Below are positions 40,006 to 49,037 of a stretch of DNA of 64,000 nt, one piece after another. The notes under the pieces are model-generated. The model was not told where the DNA came from, made no database searches, and was given only the letters and a program-made list of their open reading frames with translations. Location of the stretch: the NCBI RefSeq assembly GCF_024753205.1, contig NZ_JANUGZ010000002.1, forward strand, positions 868,001-932,000, written 5' to 3'. Source of the stretch: Massilia aurea (GTDB lineage: Bacteria; Pseudomonadota; Gammaproteobacteria; Burkholderiales; Burkholderiaceae_D). Position 1 is the stretch's first letter; each line of letters begins with the position of its first letter. The translations under genes were made by a program, and so were the position numbers.

Positions 40006-41598
40006 CTACGAACAAACGAACTCGAATCCGCCGATTTCACAGGCGTTCACGGCACCGAACTGATCAAAGAAAAATCTGGCTTTTTCGCCGCAAAAAAATG
40101 CCACCTCGCCGAGCCGGAATTCATCCGCTCCAGCAGGTTCCAACAGCACGTCTTCGACGCCCTGAACCAGATGTAGCTGGCCTTCGTCCAGATAGCACAC
40201 CACCTCACCGAAGTAAGGGTTGAAGAAAGTTCCGGTGTAGTGCTGCAGCGCATTGCCGGTCTCGGACCCGGCATGTTCTCCGGCCCGCCGATACACCAGG
40301 CTACCCAGCCTGAGCTTTATCGCTCTTTCGCCGGAAAAGATAAAATGCGGAAGACAAGCCATCACGCTGGACGGCATGAAATGGTGCTCGCTCAGCACAC
40401 GCAATTCGACCCGCTCCCCTTCATAGTCAAGCGCAAGACCGGCGCCGCTGGGCAAGACCTGCACACAGTCGGATGCGTTCTGATAGATGCCGCAGTAATT
40501 GGTCGCCTCAATTTTGGGTACTCGCGGCTTGGCTGTAATTGCCTTCCCATTCAGACAGTGCGCAAGAATGGAATACAGGAGAATTGCCAGCGGGATCTGG
40601 CAGGCGCCGCGGTTGCACATGACGGCACCAGCCACACCCCGCTCTGGAAACATGACAATAAATGCGCTATATCCGAATGCGTAGCCGAGATGCGTGACGG
40701 CACTCTGCGCCAACACCCGCTGGCGGCGCATCCCCATGCCGAGATCGAGCCCTCGAACAGACGGGCGATTCCAACCGGTGCCGAGAATGCTGGCAATACC
40801 GGAACGCATCGGCGCGTCATCGCTGAATCGATCGGACGCATGGAAGAACGCCTGCATCCAGCGCAGCATGTCGCGCGTTCCCGTGTAGAGCCCCGAGATC
40901 GACGGCGGCAGGACCCAATCCGCAGCGGGCAACAATTTCGCATCCGGCGTAGGGAAATCCATCGGGCGCGCTGTCGAATAACCCTGAACCACGCATTGGC
41001 CAGCTTGAATCAGTTGACTTCGGCTGCCGAAACGCGCCTCTTCCATTCCCAAGCGATCCAGCACGTGCCCGGCCAAATACTTGCTCACGCAGACCTTGGC
41101 GATTCGCTCGATAATACAGCCCAGCAAAAAATAGCCAAGATTGCTGTATTTGCATGGATAACTGTTCTTGTCGATGAATTCAATGCGACCGACCGTGGCC
41201 AGCAGATGCGCATACGCGCTGTCGCTATCGAAATGTCCCCAGAACGGCAGCCCGGACCGATGCGCCAGTAACTCTTCGACGGTAATACGCTGCATTCGTG
41301 TCGGCATGGCCGACGCCAACGGCGGTGGAAGCAAGGGCGCAATCACATCGTGCAAGGCGAAGTGGCCTTGTTCGATCATCTGCAGGATAGCCAGCGCCAC
41401 GAGCGGTTTGCCGACGCTGCCTATATTGAACATGGTCTTTTCACCGACCGGCCGGGACGATATGGCCTGGCCCGTGTGGTACTGCAGGCATTGGCCATCG
41501 GTACTGTAGAGTGCCATACCTATGGCCGGGATTCCGTGCGCCTCTTTGCAGCGCTCGACGGCCCCAACAATCATGTCCCGGTCCCAGACGCACATCAT
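40006..41598 (-). CDS. Serine beta-lactamase-fold hydrolase (class C / D,D-peptidase-like)
   Basis: This 530-residue protein has the beta-lactamase fold with SVGK (S61, K64) inside FNIGSVGKPLVALAIL, YSN (Y151) inside CKYSNLGYFLLG, and HLG in place of the usual KTG/HTG triad (VTHLGYAFGYSAF). AHRSGLPFWG is also typical. A C-terminal ~150-residue beta-rich domain follows. There is no signal peptide, so it should act in the cytoplasm, which is unusual for cell-wall enzymes and fits an esterase, amidase or acyltransferase role in biosynthesis. ATG 41598 overlaps the HTTM stop (ATGA); a GTG at 41610 is possible. Confidence 0.75.
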   Translation of the reverse strand: MMCVWDRDMIVGAVERCKEAHGIPAIGMALYSTDGQCLQYHTGQAISSRPVGEKTMFNIGSVGKPLVALAILQMIEQGHFALHDVIAPLLPPPLASAMPTRMQRITVEELLAHRSGLPFWGHFDSDSAYAHLLATVGRIEFIDKNSYPCKYSNLGYFLLGCIIERIAKVCVSKYLAGHVLDRLGMEEARFGSRSQLIQAGQCVVQGYSTARPMDFPTPDAKLLPAADWVLPPSISGLYTGTRDMLRWMQAFFHASDRFSDDAPMRSGIASILGTGWNRPSVRGLDLGMGMRRQRVLAQSAVTHLGYAFGYSAFIVMFPERGVAGAVMCNRGACQIPLAILLYSILAHCLNGKAITAKPRVPKIEATNYCGIYQNASDCVQVLPSGAGLALDYEGERVELRVLSEHHFMPSSVMACLPHFIFSGERAIKLRLGSLVYRRAGEHAGSETGNALQHYTGTFFNPYFGEVVCYLDEGQLHLVQGVEDVLLEPAGADEFRLGEVAFFCGEKARFFFDQFGAVNACEIGGFEFVCS

Positions 41599-42494
41599 CG
41601 GATCGCCCACAGGTACAGGGATTCAAGATCGACCGGGTCGATGAACAGGACCAGGCCTGTCATCATGACCCACTGAAACAGGCGAATGCGCAGACAGTAA
41701 TCCATCCCCAGGTGAAACAACAAACCGACTGCAATGGCGGGATAGCGGAACTCGTCTATCCAGATCAGGATGCTGAGACTTCCCCAAATCGCGATGGTCG
41801 CGTAATTCATGGATTGGTAGCTCAGTTTATTCCTGAGCACAGTCGGCAAGGCAAAGCGCCTGTAGCGGTCAATATTCAACACATAGTAAACCGCCCTGCC
41901 GGACAACCACCAGCGCCCGTGCAGCTTCCAGTACATGGACTTGAAATAGATCGTGGACACAAGAATTTGGAGCAGGCGATAGGCCCATGGATCGATGGTT
42001 GACTGTACCGGCTTTGCACCGATCGCGGTAAGCACGGAAAAGCTGGCATCGGCCGGGGCAAAGATCATCAGAAACGCCATCAGGCGCATGGCCACATCGC
42101 CCGAGTTGACGGCGAAAGGATTGCGATGGTGATACGAAGTCAGCCCGGCGAAAATGACAAATGCCGCGATATTGCTGAAGAAACCCAGCAGCAAACAGAT
42201 GATAGCGGTGACGTGAAGAGCAAACCAAAGATGCAGGCGCGCAGGCTCGTCGGCGCCCCAGTTGTAAATGGAGAAGAATCTGGCCCTGAAATCACGGATA
42301 TAAATTCCACGATCCAGGATCCCGGTCGCGCCATACAGGAAAATCAGCGACTTGGCCAGATACAGCGCATCGGCCAGCAACAGCAGACCGAAGGCGATAC
42401 GAAACATGACCAGCGAGTCAGGGGCGATCGCGTGATGAAAAAAGTAGTGCCATGAACCGGTCAACTGGTGAATCGACAAAATAGAATTCGACAC
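41595..42494 (-). CDS. HTTM-domain (vitamin-K-dependent gamma-carboxylase-like) membrane protein
   Basis: This 299-residue membrane protein has about seven helices. LVMFRIAFGLLLLADALYL, the TSYHHRNPFAVNSGDVAMRLMAFLMIFAPADASFSV block and IYFKSMYWKLHGRWWLSGRAVYYVL are the hallmarks of HTTM proteins. Bacterial members are not proven carboxylases and often sit next to DCC proteins, as in this cluster. The GTG at 42494 is preferred because a run of G's lies just upstream; a TTG at 42512 would add six residues. The stop overlaps the next gene in ATGA. Confidence 0.8.
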   Translation of the reverse strand: MSNSILSIHQLTGSWHYFFHHAIAPDSLVMFRIAFGLLLLADALYLAKSLIFLYGATGILDRGIYIRDFRARFFSIYNWGADEPARLHLWFALHVTAIICLLLGFFSNIAAFVIFAGLTSYHHRNPFAVNSGDVAMRLMAFLMIFAPADASFSVLTAIGAKPVQSTIDPWAYRLLQILVSTIYFKSMYWKLHGRWWLSGRAVYYVLNIDRYRRFALPTVLRNKLSYQSMNYATIAIWGSLSILIWIDEFRYPAIAVGLLFHLGMDYCLRIRLFQWVMMTGLVLFIDPVDLESLYLWAIR

Positions 42495-42533
42495 TGGCCC
42501 CCCAATTTTCAAGTTGAAAGAACACTGCGCTAC

Positions 42534-43124
42534 TCAGGCCGCCACTCGGCGATCACACGGCTCAGTCTGATCGATGTCTTTTTTCCATATTCTGTCTTTT
42601 GAGAAATCGTGCAGATACGTTTCTTCCTCAAAATGAAAATTGTTATAGTTAAATTGCCTGGGCGGCCAAAGTGGCTTTAATTGATATAAACGTATCAGCC
42701 TGATCTGGAAAATATTGACAGCGGAAATGTCGGGATGGCTACTCAAGTAACGCCTGGCGCAATATAATGCAACCGCTGGCTTCAATGCATTACTGCCTTT
42801 GCAAGTCAGGGAATGCAGCATCTTGAGGGCACGTATATCATGGGGACGCTGAGCAGCGCCGACCATACCCATACAATCGAGAACAACCTCGTGCCAATTG
42901 CCGTCGTTCAGGCGAATCTCGACACGCAGGCGTTCATTGCTGGAAATGGGATTAGGCGCAAACATCGACCAGTTATGGGATAACCCCAGCCAGACGATGG
43001 GCTTGGAAAAGCGATGGACAAAGGCCTTAACTCTACTTCCTTTTGGCAAGTCCCATCCCCACAGCAAGAGCAGCATGGCGCCAATGAAAACATTGGATAT
43101 GTGCGTGAGAGCAATATCGAACAC
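42534..43124 (-). CDS. Small HTTM-associated membrane protein
   Basis: This 196-residue protein has one strong helix near the start (HISNVFIGAMLLLLWGWDL) and LGLSHNWSMFAPNPISSNERLRVEIRLNDGNWHEVVL. The nWxMFAPxP motif is typical of proteins encoded next to HTTM genes. A Tyr/Arg-rich C-terminal half follows (FQIRLIRLYQLKPLWPPRQFNY). The GTG at 43124 is chosen because AGGGAGG stands five bases upstream, much better than the TTG at 43160. It is the first gene of the eight-gene block that runs down to 34352. Confidence 0.7.
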   Translation of the reverse strand: MFDIALTHISNVFIGAMLLLLWGWDLPKGSRVKAFVHRFSKPIVWLGLSHNWSMFAPNPISSNERLRVEIRLNDGNWHEVVLDCMGMVGAAQRPHDIRALKMLHSLTCKGSNALKPAVALYCARRYLSSHPDISAVNIFQIRLIRLYQLKPLWPPRQFNYNNFHFEEETYLHDFSKDRIWKKDIDQTEPCDRRVAA

Positions 43125-43608
43125 AATAACCTCCCTCCAGAACAGCGACCAACCGCTCAAAGAACAGACGTTTTTTCTTGTTCAATTCAAACTGCATATA
43201 ACATCAATAAAACCGGTTCGCGATCCAATATACGGGATGACCTGCATTGAAAGCTCTCCAATTGTAACCAAACGAAAATTCAATTAAACATCTGGCTCTT
43301 CTTTTTAGCCACTATGAATTGAATCATCAGATTATTTTTTAATGCTCGTCCACAATATTTACAGAACTCACGCGCCCGCACAATTTATTATCCTTCTCGA
43401 ATATCTTTTCAAAGTTTATACAGTGATTAAGTAATTTTTTACGCATAAGTTTTCACATCGTTTTCCGCGTCAAAACTTTTTAGCACCACCGTCTCAGCGA
43501 TTCATCGTCCGGGAGCGATGGCCGGGTATTGCGAATATCTTGCTTTCGCTTACGCGCTCTGCCGTTGGAGTTGTACTACGCAGCACTTGCCCGGCGACTT
43601 CGTTTGCC
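43125..43608. other. AT-rich intergenic region between the HTTM cluster and arsR
   Basis: About 480 bases hold no convincing gene. The right part (43500-43608) is GC-rich and the left part AT-rich, which suggests that the boundary of the acquired cluster lies near 43490. The promoter of the minus-strand cluster must lie here, but no clear consensus stands out. Confidence 0.5.
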
Positions 43609-43638
43609 CTAACATGTGAACACCTATTCACATGTTAG
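43609..43638. promoter_or_regulatory. ArsR/SmtB-type operator
   Basis: CTAACATGTGAA and TTCACATGTTAG are perfect 12-base arms around CACCTA. The core TGAA-N6-TTCA matches the ArsR/SmtB operator pattern. It ends six bases before the arsR ATG, so binding would block its own transcription. Confidence 0.85.
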
Positions 43639-43644
43639 AGTCGC

Positions 43645-43995
43645 ATGCACGAACACACCCACACGCACCCGGCCGCCCACCCGATCGCCCCGCCGCCCGA
43701 GGAAGCGATCGGCCAGCTGGCCGACCTGTTCCACTTGCTGGGTGATGCAACGCGCCTGCGCATCGTGCTGGCCTGCCTGACGCAGCCGACGGCGGTGGGC
43801 GATATCGCCAGCACGCTGTCGCTGTCGAGTTCACTGGTCAGCCACCACCTGCGTCTGCTGCGCGCAGCCCGCATCGTCAAGGCCGAGCGCCAGGGCAAGC
43901 AAGTCTTCTACGCAGCTGCCGACGCCCATATCAGCAGCCTGCTTTCCACCATGTTCGAGCACATTGCCGAACCCGCCACCGGAATGGACGCATGA
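43645..43995 (+). CDS. ArsR/SmtB family zinc-type repressor
   Basis: This 116-residue winged-helix regulator begins with a His-rich tail (MHEHTHTHPAAH). LADLFHLLGDATRLRIVLAC and the recognition helix STLSLSSSLVSHHLRLLR follow. The C-terminal helix carries D93, H95, H106 and E109, which is the D-x-H-x10-H-x2-E zinc site of SmtB/CzrA-type sensors. It should leave the operator at 43609-43638 when zinc or a similar metal rises and so derepress itself and the CDF exporter, with which it overlaps by four bases (ATGA). No ribosome-binding site is visible between operator and ATG, so the transcript may be nearly leaderless. Confidence 0.92.
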   Translation: MHEHTHTHPAAHPIAPPPEEAIGQLADLFHLLGDATRLRIVLACLTQPTAVGDIASTLSLSSSLVSHHLRLLRAARIVKAERQGKQVFYAAADAHISSLLSTMFEHIAEPATGMDA

Positions 43996-44999
43996 GCCAA
44001 CATCACCAGCACGATCACGATCACGACCATGGTCACGAGCACAAGCACGAGCACAAGCACGACGACCACAAGCACGACGATCATGGCCACGGCTTTGGCC
44101 ACCATCACCACCACATGCCCTCCCCTGAAGGCAACGGGCGCGCTTTCGCGCTGGCAATCGGGCTCAACATGGCCTTTGTCATCATCGAATTCGCCTACGG
44201 CTTCATCGCGCACTCGACGGCGCTGATGGCCGACGCAGGCCACAATCTGTCCGACGTGCTGGGCCTGGTGCTTGCCTGGGGTGCGGCGGTATTGGCCAAA
44301 AGCGTGCCGACCGGCCGCTATACCTACGGCCTGCGCGGCTCGTCGATCCTTGCGGCAATGGGCAACGGCCTGCTGCTGATGGTGGCGTGCGGCGCCATCG
44401 CCTGGGAAGCCGTGCAGCGCTTCGCCGAACCGGCGCCCGTGGCCGGCGCCACGGTGTCGATCGTTGCCGCGATCGGCGTGCTGATCAACGGCTTCTCGGC
44501 CTGGCTGTTCCTGGCCGGCAGCAAGGGCGATCTGAACATCCGCGGCGCCTACCTGCACATGGCGGCCGATGCGGCGCTGTCGCTGGGCGTGGCGATCTCG
44601 GGCCTGATCATCATGTTCTGGGGCTGGACCTGGATCGACCCGGCGGTGAGCCTGGTGATCGTGGTGGTGATCGTGCTGGGTACATGGTCGCTGCTGCGCG
44701 AATCGGTGCAGCTGTCGATGGCGGCCGTGCCGCCTGGCGTGGATGCCGACAAGGTGCGCGCCTTCCTGCTCGCGCAGCCCGGCGTGGCCGACCTGCACGA
44801 CCTGCACATCTGGGCGCTGAGCACGACCGAGACGGCGCTGACGGCGCACGTCGTGATGCCTGCCGGATATCCTGGCGATGCGGCGATCGATGCGATGGTG
44901 GACGGGTTAAGCGCGCAGTTCGCGATTCATCACTGCACGCTGCAGGTCGAGGAAGGCACGACCCATCATCACTGCACGCTGCACGGGCACGCGCACTGA
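43992..44999 (+). CDS. Cation diffusion facilitator (Zn/Cd/Co efflux)
   Basis: This 335-residue inner-membrane exporter begins with a very His/Asp-rich N-terminus (over 15 His in the first 42 residues). Six transmembrane helices follow. The metal site is HxxxD in helix 2 (ADAGHNLSDV) and again in helix 5 (YLHMAADAALSLG). A cytoplasmic C-terminal domain (GVADLHDLHIWALSTTETALTAHVVMP) ends with another His/Cys cluster (HHCTLQVEEGTTHHHCTLHGHAH). It exchanges metal for protons. The operator and regulator upstream indicate metal-induced expression. Confidence 0.93.
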   Translation: MSQHHQHDHDHDHGHEHKHEHKHDDHKHDDHGHGFGHHHHHMPSPEGNGRAFALAIGLNMAFVIIEFAYGFIAHSTALMADAGHNLSDVLGLVLAWGAAVLAKSVPTGRYTYGLRGSSILAAMGNGLLLMVACGAIAWEAVQRFAEPAPVAGATVSIVAAIGVLINGFSAWLFLAGSKGDLNIRGAYLHMAADAALSLGVAISGLIIMFWGWTWIDPAVSLVIVVVIVLGTWSLLRESVQLSMAAVPPGVDADKVRAFLLAQPGVADLHDLHIWALSTTETALTAHVVMPAGYPGDAAIDAMVDGLSAQFAIHHCTLQVEEGTTHHHCTLHGHAH

Positions 45000-45008
45000 C
45001 AGACTGGC

Positions 45009-45028
45009 GTGGCCCGGAACTGGGCCAC
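45009..45028. terminator. Hairpin between convergent genes
   Basis: GTGGCCC/GGGCCAC with a six-base loop lies between the CDF stop and the FKBP stop. It has no T-tract, so its role as a terminator is uncertain. Confidence 0.4.
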
Positions 45029-45040
45029 GCCGGAACAGCC

Positions 45041-45568
45041 TTACTTCACATTGAGCAGTTCGACGTCGAAGATCAGATCGGAGTCCGGCGGAATCATCCC
45101 GCCGCCCGCGCCACGCTTGCCGTAGGCCAGCGCGCTCGGGATGATCAGCGTGCGCTTGCCGCCGACCTTCATGCCGGCCACGCCCTGCTCCCAGCCCTTG
45201 ATCACGCGGCCTGCGCCCAGCTGGAATTCCAGCGGATCGCGGCCGTTGTCGAGCGACGAATCGAACTTGCGACCGCGCTGCTGCTTGGCCAGCGGTTTGT
45301 GGAACCAGCCCGTGTAGTTGACGACGACATTGCTGCCCAGCGAGGCTTCCTTGCCGGTGCCGACCACGCGATCGACGATCTCGACCTGCGGTGCCTGGGT
45401 TTCGGCGGCGACCGGCGGCGTGACCGGGGTAGCAGCAGGTGCAGTCGCTGGCTGCTGCGCTTCCGGTGGCGGCTGGGTTGCGGGCTTGCTGGCGTCCTGT
45501 GCGCCTTCCTGGGCCTGGGCGCTGCCTGCCATCAGGAGCAGGGCGATGACTGCGGATCGACGAATCAT
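45041..45568 (-). CDS. Periplasmic FKBP-type peptidyl-prolyl isomerase
   Basis: This 175-residue protein has a signal peptide ([20 protein letters not shown]) and a Pro/Ala/Gln-rich linker to about residue 65. The FKBP domain has [66 protein letters not shown] and FDVELLNVK. It catalyses cis–trans proline isomerisation in the cell envelope. The start is set at the signal peptide; a longer frame begins with GTG at 45616. Confidence 0.93.
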   Translation of the reverse strand: MIRRSAVIALLLMAGSAQAQEGAQDASKPATQPPPEAQQPATAPAATPVTPPVAAETQAPQVEIVDRVVGTGKEASLGSNVVVNYTGWFHKPLAKQQRGRKFDSSLDNGRDPLEFQLGAGRVIKGWEQGVAGMKVGGKRTLIIPSALAYGKRGAGGGMIPPDSDLIFDVELLNVK

Positions 45569-45616
45569 GTGTGCTCTTCCATCAAAAGGTCGCAACCGGG
45601 CGGTTGCATCTGGCAC

Positions 45617-46507
45617 CTATGATAGCAAGGCGGCCTCAGCTTGCACAGTTTGCCCGGCGGCTGCAGCGGCATCGGCAGCCGCAGCCTGGGCATTGGCGGC
45701 CTCGGCCAGCCGGCGCAGTACCTGCCCCGCCGTCACCATGCCGAAGGTGGCGGTCACCACCATGCACGAACCGAATCCGGCGCAGTTCAGGCCAGTGATG
45801 CCGTTGTCATCGATCTCGCAGGCGTCCCCCGTGTCCGGATACCGCAGCGGTTCCATCGAAAACACGGCGTCGATGTGGTACTTCTGCTTTTCGCCGCGCG
45901 AAAAACCGTATTGCGCGCGCAGCAGCTTGCGCACTTTTTTCAGCAGCGGTTCCTGCTCGGTGCGGGCCAGGTCGCGGATCTCGACCTTGGTCGGATCGAT
46001 CTGGCCGCCGGCGCCACCCACGACCACGAGCGGCATCTTGTTGGCGCTGCACCAGGCGATCAGCGCCGCCTTGGGCTTGACGCTGTCGATGGCATCGACC
46101 ACGTAATCGAAGCCCTGGTTGGCCACCAGCGTCTCGATGTTCTCCAGGTCGATGAAGTCCTCGACCAGGGTCACCTGGCAAAACGGATTGATCTCGGCGA
46201 TACGCTGGCGCAGCGCTTCGATCTTCGGCATGCCGATGGTCGATGACAGCGCCTGGATCTGGCGGTTGATGTTCGATTCGGCCACGTTGTCGAGATCGAT
46301 CAGGGTCAGGTGACCGATGGCGCTGCGCGCCAGCGCCTCGACCACCCACGAACCGACACCGCCGACGCCGATCACGCAAACGTGCGCCGCGCGAAAACGT
46401 TCCAGCGCAGGCTCACCATACAGGCGCCCGATGCCGCCAAAGCGGCGCGCAAAGTCGACATCTTCCGTGGGCGTTGCCGCCGCCCCTTGCTCAAGTAATT
46501 GATTCAT
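45617..46507 (-). CDS. tcdA: tRNA threonylcarbamoyladenosine dehydratase
   Basis: This 296-residue E1-like enzyme cyclises t6A37 to ct6A in ANN-decoding tRNAs with [46 protein letters not shown] gives the Rossmann nucleotide site. [19 protein letters not shown] is the E1 motif. [20 protein letters not shown] and [20 protein letters not shown] follow, typical of TcdA/CsdL. An Ala-rich tail ends the protein. It is divergent from the hemerythrin–PdxH gene with 86 bases between starts. Confidence 0.93.
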   Translation of the reverse strand: MNQLLEQGAAATPTEDVDFARRFGGIGRLYGEPALERFRAAHVCVIGVGGVGSWVVEALARSAIGHLTLIDLDNVAESNINRQIQALSSTIGMPKIEALRQRIAEINPFCQVTLVEDFIDLENIETLVANQGFDYVVDAIDSVKPKAALIAWCSANKMPLVVVGGAGGQIDPTKVEIRDLARTEQEPLLKKVRKLLRAQYGFSRGEKQKYHIDAVFSMEPLRYPDTGDACEIDDNGITGLNCAGFGSCMVVTATFGMVTAGQVLRRLAEAANAQAAAADAAAAAGQTVQAEAALLS

Positions 46508-46593
46508 ACCGATATTGTAGCGGACAGGTGTTTCGCGACTACACTAGAATAATCGTTCGTCAACCAAATAACCTGCGTGTCTTCCACAGAACA

Positions 46594-47850
46594 ATGACCT
46601 CTCTCCTGCCCGACACCGCCCCCGATTTCTCCCAGCCGATCGCCGTGCTCAAGCATTGCCATGGCCGCATCCGCAAACAACTGTCGACCCTCGAGAAGCT
46701 GGTGCCGCACCTGGCCGAACACGGCGTCGACAAGCAGGCGCGCGACGCCGCCGGCGCCGTACTGCGCTACTTCGACAAGGCGGCGCACCTGCACCACGAC
46801 GACGAAGAACAGGACCTGATTCCGATGCTGCGCGCCACCGCGCAGGGCGACGACGCCGCCACGCTGCAGGCGCTGGCGCCGACGATCGTGCAAGACCACA
46901 ATGACATGGACGCCCTGTGGCAAGACCTGCATGAGCAACTGACGGCGATCGAGGCAGGTACCGGGACCATGCTCTCCAGCACGGCGGTCGAGCGCTTCGT
47001 CGCCCGCTACACGGCGCACATGGAGCGCGAGGAAAGCACGCTGGCGCCGATGGCAATGCGCCTGTTCTCGCCCGAGCAGATGGCGCAGCTGGGCCAGGCA
47101 ATGCAGCGCCGCCGCGGCCTGCTGGCGCCCGAGGCGTTTGACCAGCCGGTGGCATCGGCCACAGTATCGGCCACGGTGTCGGCCACTGCGGCAGCTAAGA
47201 CAGCCGGCGTCGGCCAGGCGGTCGCCGACCTGCGCCAGGATTACGGTCAGGCCAGCCTGAATGAAGACGATGTGCTGGATGACCCGATCGCGCAATTCAC
47301 GGCCTGGTTCGAGCAGGCCCTGGCCGCACAAGTGAACGAGCCGAATGCGATGACGGTGGCAACTGTCGGCCCGGGCAACCGGCCAAGCTCGCGCATCGTG
47401 CTGATCAAGCAGTTCGATCCGCGCGGTTTTACCTGGTACACCAACTACGACAGCCAGAAGGCGCAGGAACTGCGCGGCAACAACCAGGCCGCCCTGCTGT
47501 TCTTCTGGAGCGAGCTCGAGCGCCAGATCCGCATCGAAGGCCGCGTCGAGATGACGTCGAGCGAAGAAAGCGATCATTATTTCCGCAGCCGGCCGCTCAA
47601 GAGCCGGGTCGCGGCAATCGCGTCGCAACAGAGCAGCCCGATCGCCAATCGCGCCGCGCTGGAAGCGAATTACGACGCCGTGGCGCAGGCTGCCGGCGAT
47701 GATCCGGCGCGCCCCGACAACTGGGGTGGTTTCCGCCTGGTACCGGAGCGCATCGAGTTCTGGCAAGGCCGCCGCTCGCGCTTTCATGACCGGATCGTCT
47801 ACCAGCGCCAGCCGGACGGCAGCTGGACGCGTAGCCGCCTTCAGCCGTAG
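46594..47850 (+). CDS. Fusion of hemerythrin (HHE) domain and pyridoxamine 5'-phosphate oxidase
   Basis: This 418-residue protein combines two usually separate units. Residues 12-155 form a hemerythrin-like four-helix domain with candidate iron ligands in [29 protein letters not shown] and [13 protein letters not shown] linker of short ATVS repeats (about 188-203) leads to a full-length PdxH (about 207-418). The PdxH part has [65 protein letters not shown] and the C-terminal [13 protein letters not shown] with its catalytic Arg. PdxH makes pyridoxal 5'-phosphate with FMN and oxygen. No internal start with a ribosome-binding site precedes the PdxH part, so it is made as one chain. Confidence 0.85.
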   Translation: MTSLLPDTAPDFSQPIAVLKHCHGRIRKQLSTLEKLVPHLAEHGVDKQARDAAGAVLRYFDKAAHLHHDDEEQDLIPMLRATAQGDDAATLQALAPTIVQDHNDMDALWQDLHEQLTAIEAGTGTMLSSTAVERFVARYTAHMEREESTLAPMAMRLFSPEQMAQLGQAMQRRRGLLAPEAFDQPVASATVSATVSATAAAKTAGVGQAVADLRQDYGQASLNEDDVLDDPIAQFTAWFEQALAAQVNEPNAMTVATVGPGNRPSSRIVLIKQFDPRGFTWYTNYDSQKAQELRGNNQAALLFFWSELERQIRIEGRVEMTSSEESDHYFRSRPLKSRVAAIASQQSSPIANRAALEANYDAVAQAAGDDPARPDNWGGFRLVPERIEFWQGRRSRFHDRIVYQRQPDGSWTRSRLQP

Positions 47851-47958
47851 GGTGGGCGGCTAGGCCGCCCACGCGGTGATGGTTGGCAGCGAGATCATCC
47901 GGCGCGCGATCGGCACCAGTATCGATCACCGCGTGGGCGGCACAGCCGCCCACCCTAC
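47847..47958. repeat. REP-type inverted repeat pair between convergent genes
   Basis: GTAGGGTGGGCGGCTAGGCC followed by GCCCACGCGGTGAT (to 47880) is mirrored by ATCACCGCGTGGGCGGC and ACAGCCGCCCACCCTAC at 47925-47958. Its ends overlap both stop codons, of the fusion gene and of msrA, by four bases. Confidence 0.85.
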
Positions 47959-48476
47959 CGTAGTCGTTCCGCAAACGTGGCGCGGAACTTGCTGACCTTC
48001 GGCGCCACCACGAACGCGCAATACCCCTGCAGCGGGTGTTGCGCGAAGTAGTTCTGATGGTAATCCTCGGCCTTGTACCAGGTTTCCTGCGGCAACACTT
48101 GCGTCACCAGCGGTGCATCCCACACCATTGCCATCTCGGCCATCACGGTGCGCGCGACGGTGTCCTGCGCCGGCGACGTGGTAAAAATCACCGACCGGTA
48201 TTGCGTGCCGACATCGTTGCCCTGACGATTGAGCGTGGTCGGATCGTGGATCGTGAAAAAAATCTCGAGAATGTCGTGGTAGCTGATCACCGACGGATCG
48301 AATTCCAGGCGCACGACTTCGGCGTGGCCGGTGGTGCCGTTGCAAACGGCCTCATAGGTCGGTTGATCGGCATGGCCACCCATATAGCCTGACTCCACGC
48401 GCGTGACGCCGCGTGCTTCGAGAAACACCGCCTCGATGCACCAAAAACAACCTCCTCCTAAAATACCAACTTCCAT
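47955..48476 (-). CDS. msrA: Peptide methionine sulfoxide reductase MsrA (re-headed by an inserted element)
   Basis: This 173-residue enzyme reduces Met-S-sulfoxide. It keeps GGGCFWCIEAVF with the catalytic Cys at residue 10, then VESGYMGGHADQPTYEAVCNGTTGHAEVV, RSVIFTT and WYKAEDYHQNYF. The first twelve codons (ATG GAA GTT GGT ATT TTA ...) are AT-rich, while everything after the TGG codon is GC-rich host sequence. The original host start (49545-49619) now lies 1.1 kb upstream, cut off after GGGCFWC. The inserted element brings AAAGGAG eight bases before the new ATG, so the gene is restored. Residue 13 (Cys) and all downstream catalytic residues are intact. Confidence 0.93.
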   Translation of the reverse strand: MEVGILGGGCFWCIEAVFLEARGVTRVESGYMGGHADQPTYEAVCNGTTGHAEVVRLEFDPSVISYHDILEIFFTIHDPTTLNRQGNDVGTQYRSVIFTTSPAQDTVARTVMAEMAMVWDAPLVTQVLPQETWYKAEDYHQNYFAQHPLQGYCAFVVAPKVSKFRATFAERLR

Positions 48477-48610
48477 AGTTATAACTCCTTTAAGTCAACA
48501 ACTTACAAGAAAAACGATGTGCCTATAATTTTTTCAATGGGCTTATTTTAAATAGAATAAAAGAAATAAAGTCAAAATCAAATTATCAATAATATCGAAT
48601 TTTTGGCAAT

Positions 48611-48631
48611 AAAAAAGCCCCGAAGGGCTTT
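48611..48631 (-). terminator. Terminator of the element's small-gene unit
   Basis: On the minus strand AAAGCCC-TTCG-GGGCTTT is followed by T's, directly after the stop of the gene at 48635-48976. It separates that unit from msrA. Confidence 0.85.
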
Positions 48632-48634
48632 GGT

Positions 48635-48976
48635 TCAATCGTCGTCGCCTCTATCTCTAAAGGTGTATTGGCATTCTGGGCAATGCACGTCTTGTCCAGC
48701 TTCACGATTCCGGATGGCGTCTGCAACTTCGTCCATAGCAATCATATTGCCACAGTCTTCGGTTTCACAAGCAATCTCAAAATGTGGAGAAATTTCATTT
48801 CTAAAAACAAAGCTTTGCTTATCCGAAAGATTAGCAATGCTGTTATCGCCTATGATTTTTTTTGCGATACCTAAAGCTGACCCTTCCAGCAAATCATTTT
48901 CAATCATTGCCTCTAATGCACTTTTGCGACTTTCGTCGTCTTGTGCTTGTTCCATATACCTTTTCGTCATTGACAT
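48635..48976 (-). CDS. Small zinc-ribbon-like protein carried by the msrA element
   Basis: This 113-residue soluble, acidic protein has an N-terminal helical half (KRYMEQAQDDESRKSALEAMIENDLL, then GSALGIAKKIIGDNSI). The C-terminal half has IACETEDCGNMIAMDEVADAI and QDVHCPECQYTF, four cysteines spaced as C-x4-C ... C-x2-C, as in a zinc ribbon. I know no family. The ATG at 48976 follows GAGAGAGAAA. It is probably co-transcribed with the gene at 49038-49292. Its AT-rich codon use marks it as element cargo. Confidence 0.65.
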   Translation of the reverse strand: MSMTKRYMEQAQDDESRKSALEAMIENDLLEGSALGIAKKIIGDNSIANLSDKQSFVFRNEISPHFEIACETEDCGNMIAMDEVADAIRNREAGQDVHCPECQYTFRDRGDDD

Positions 48977-49037
48977 AGTTTTCTCTCTCTATATATTTTT
49001 TATCTCAAACACAGGATAACCAGAATGCTTATTCTGC

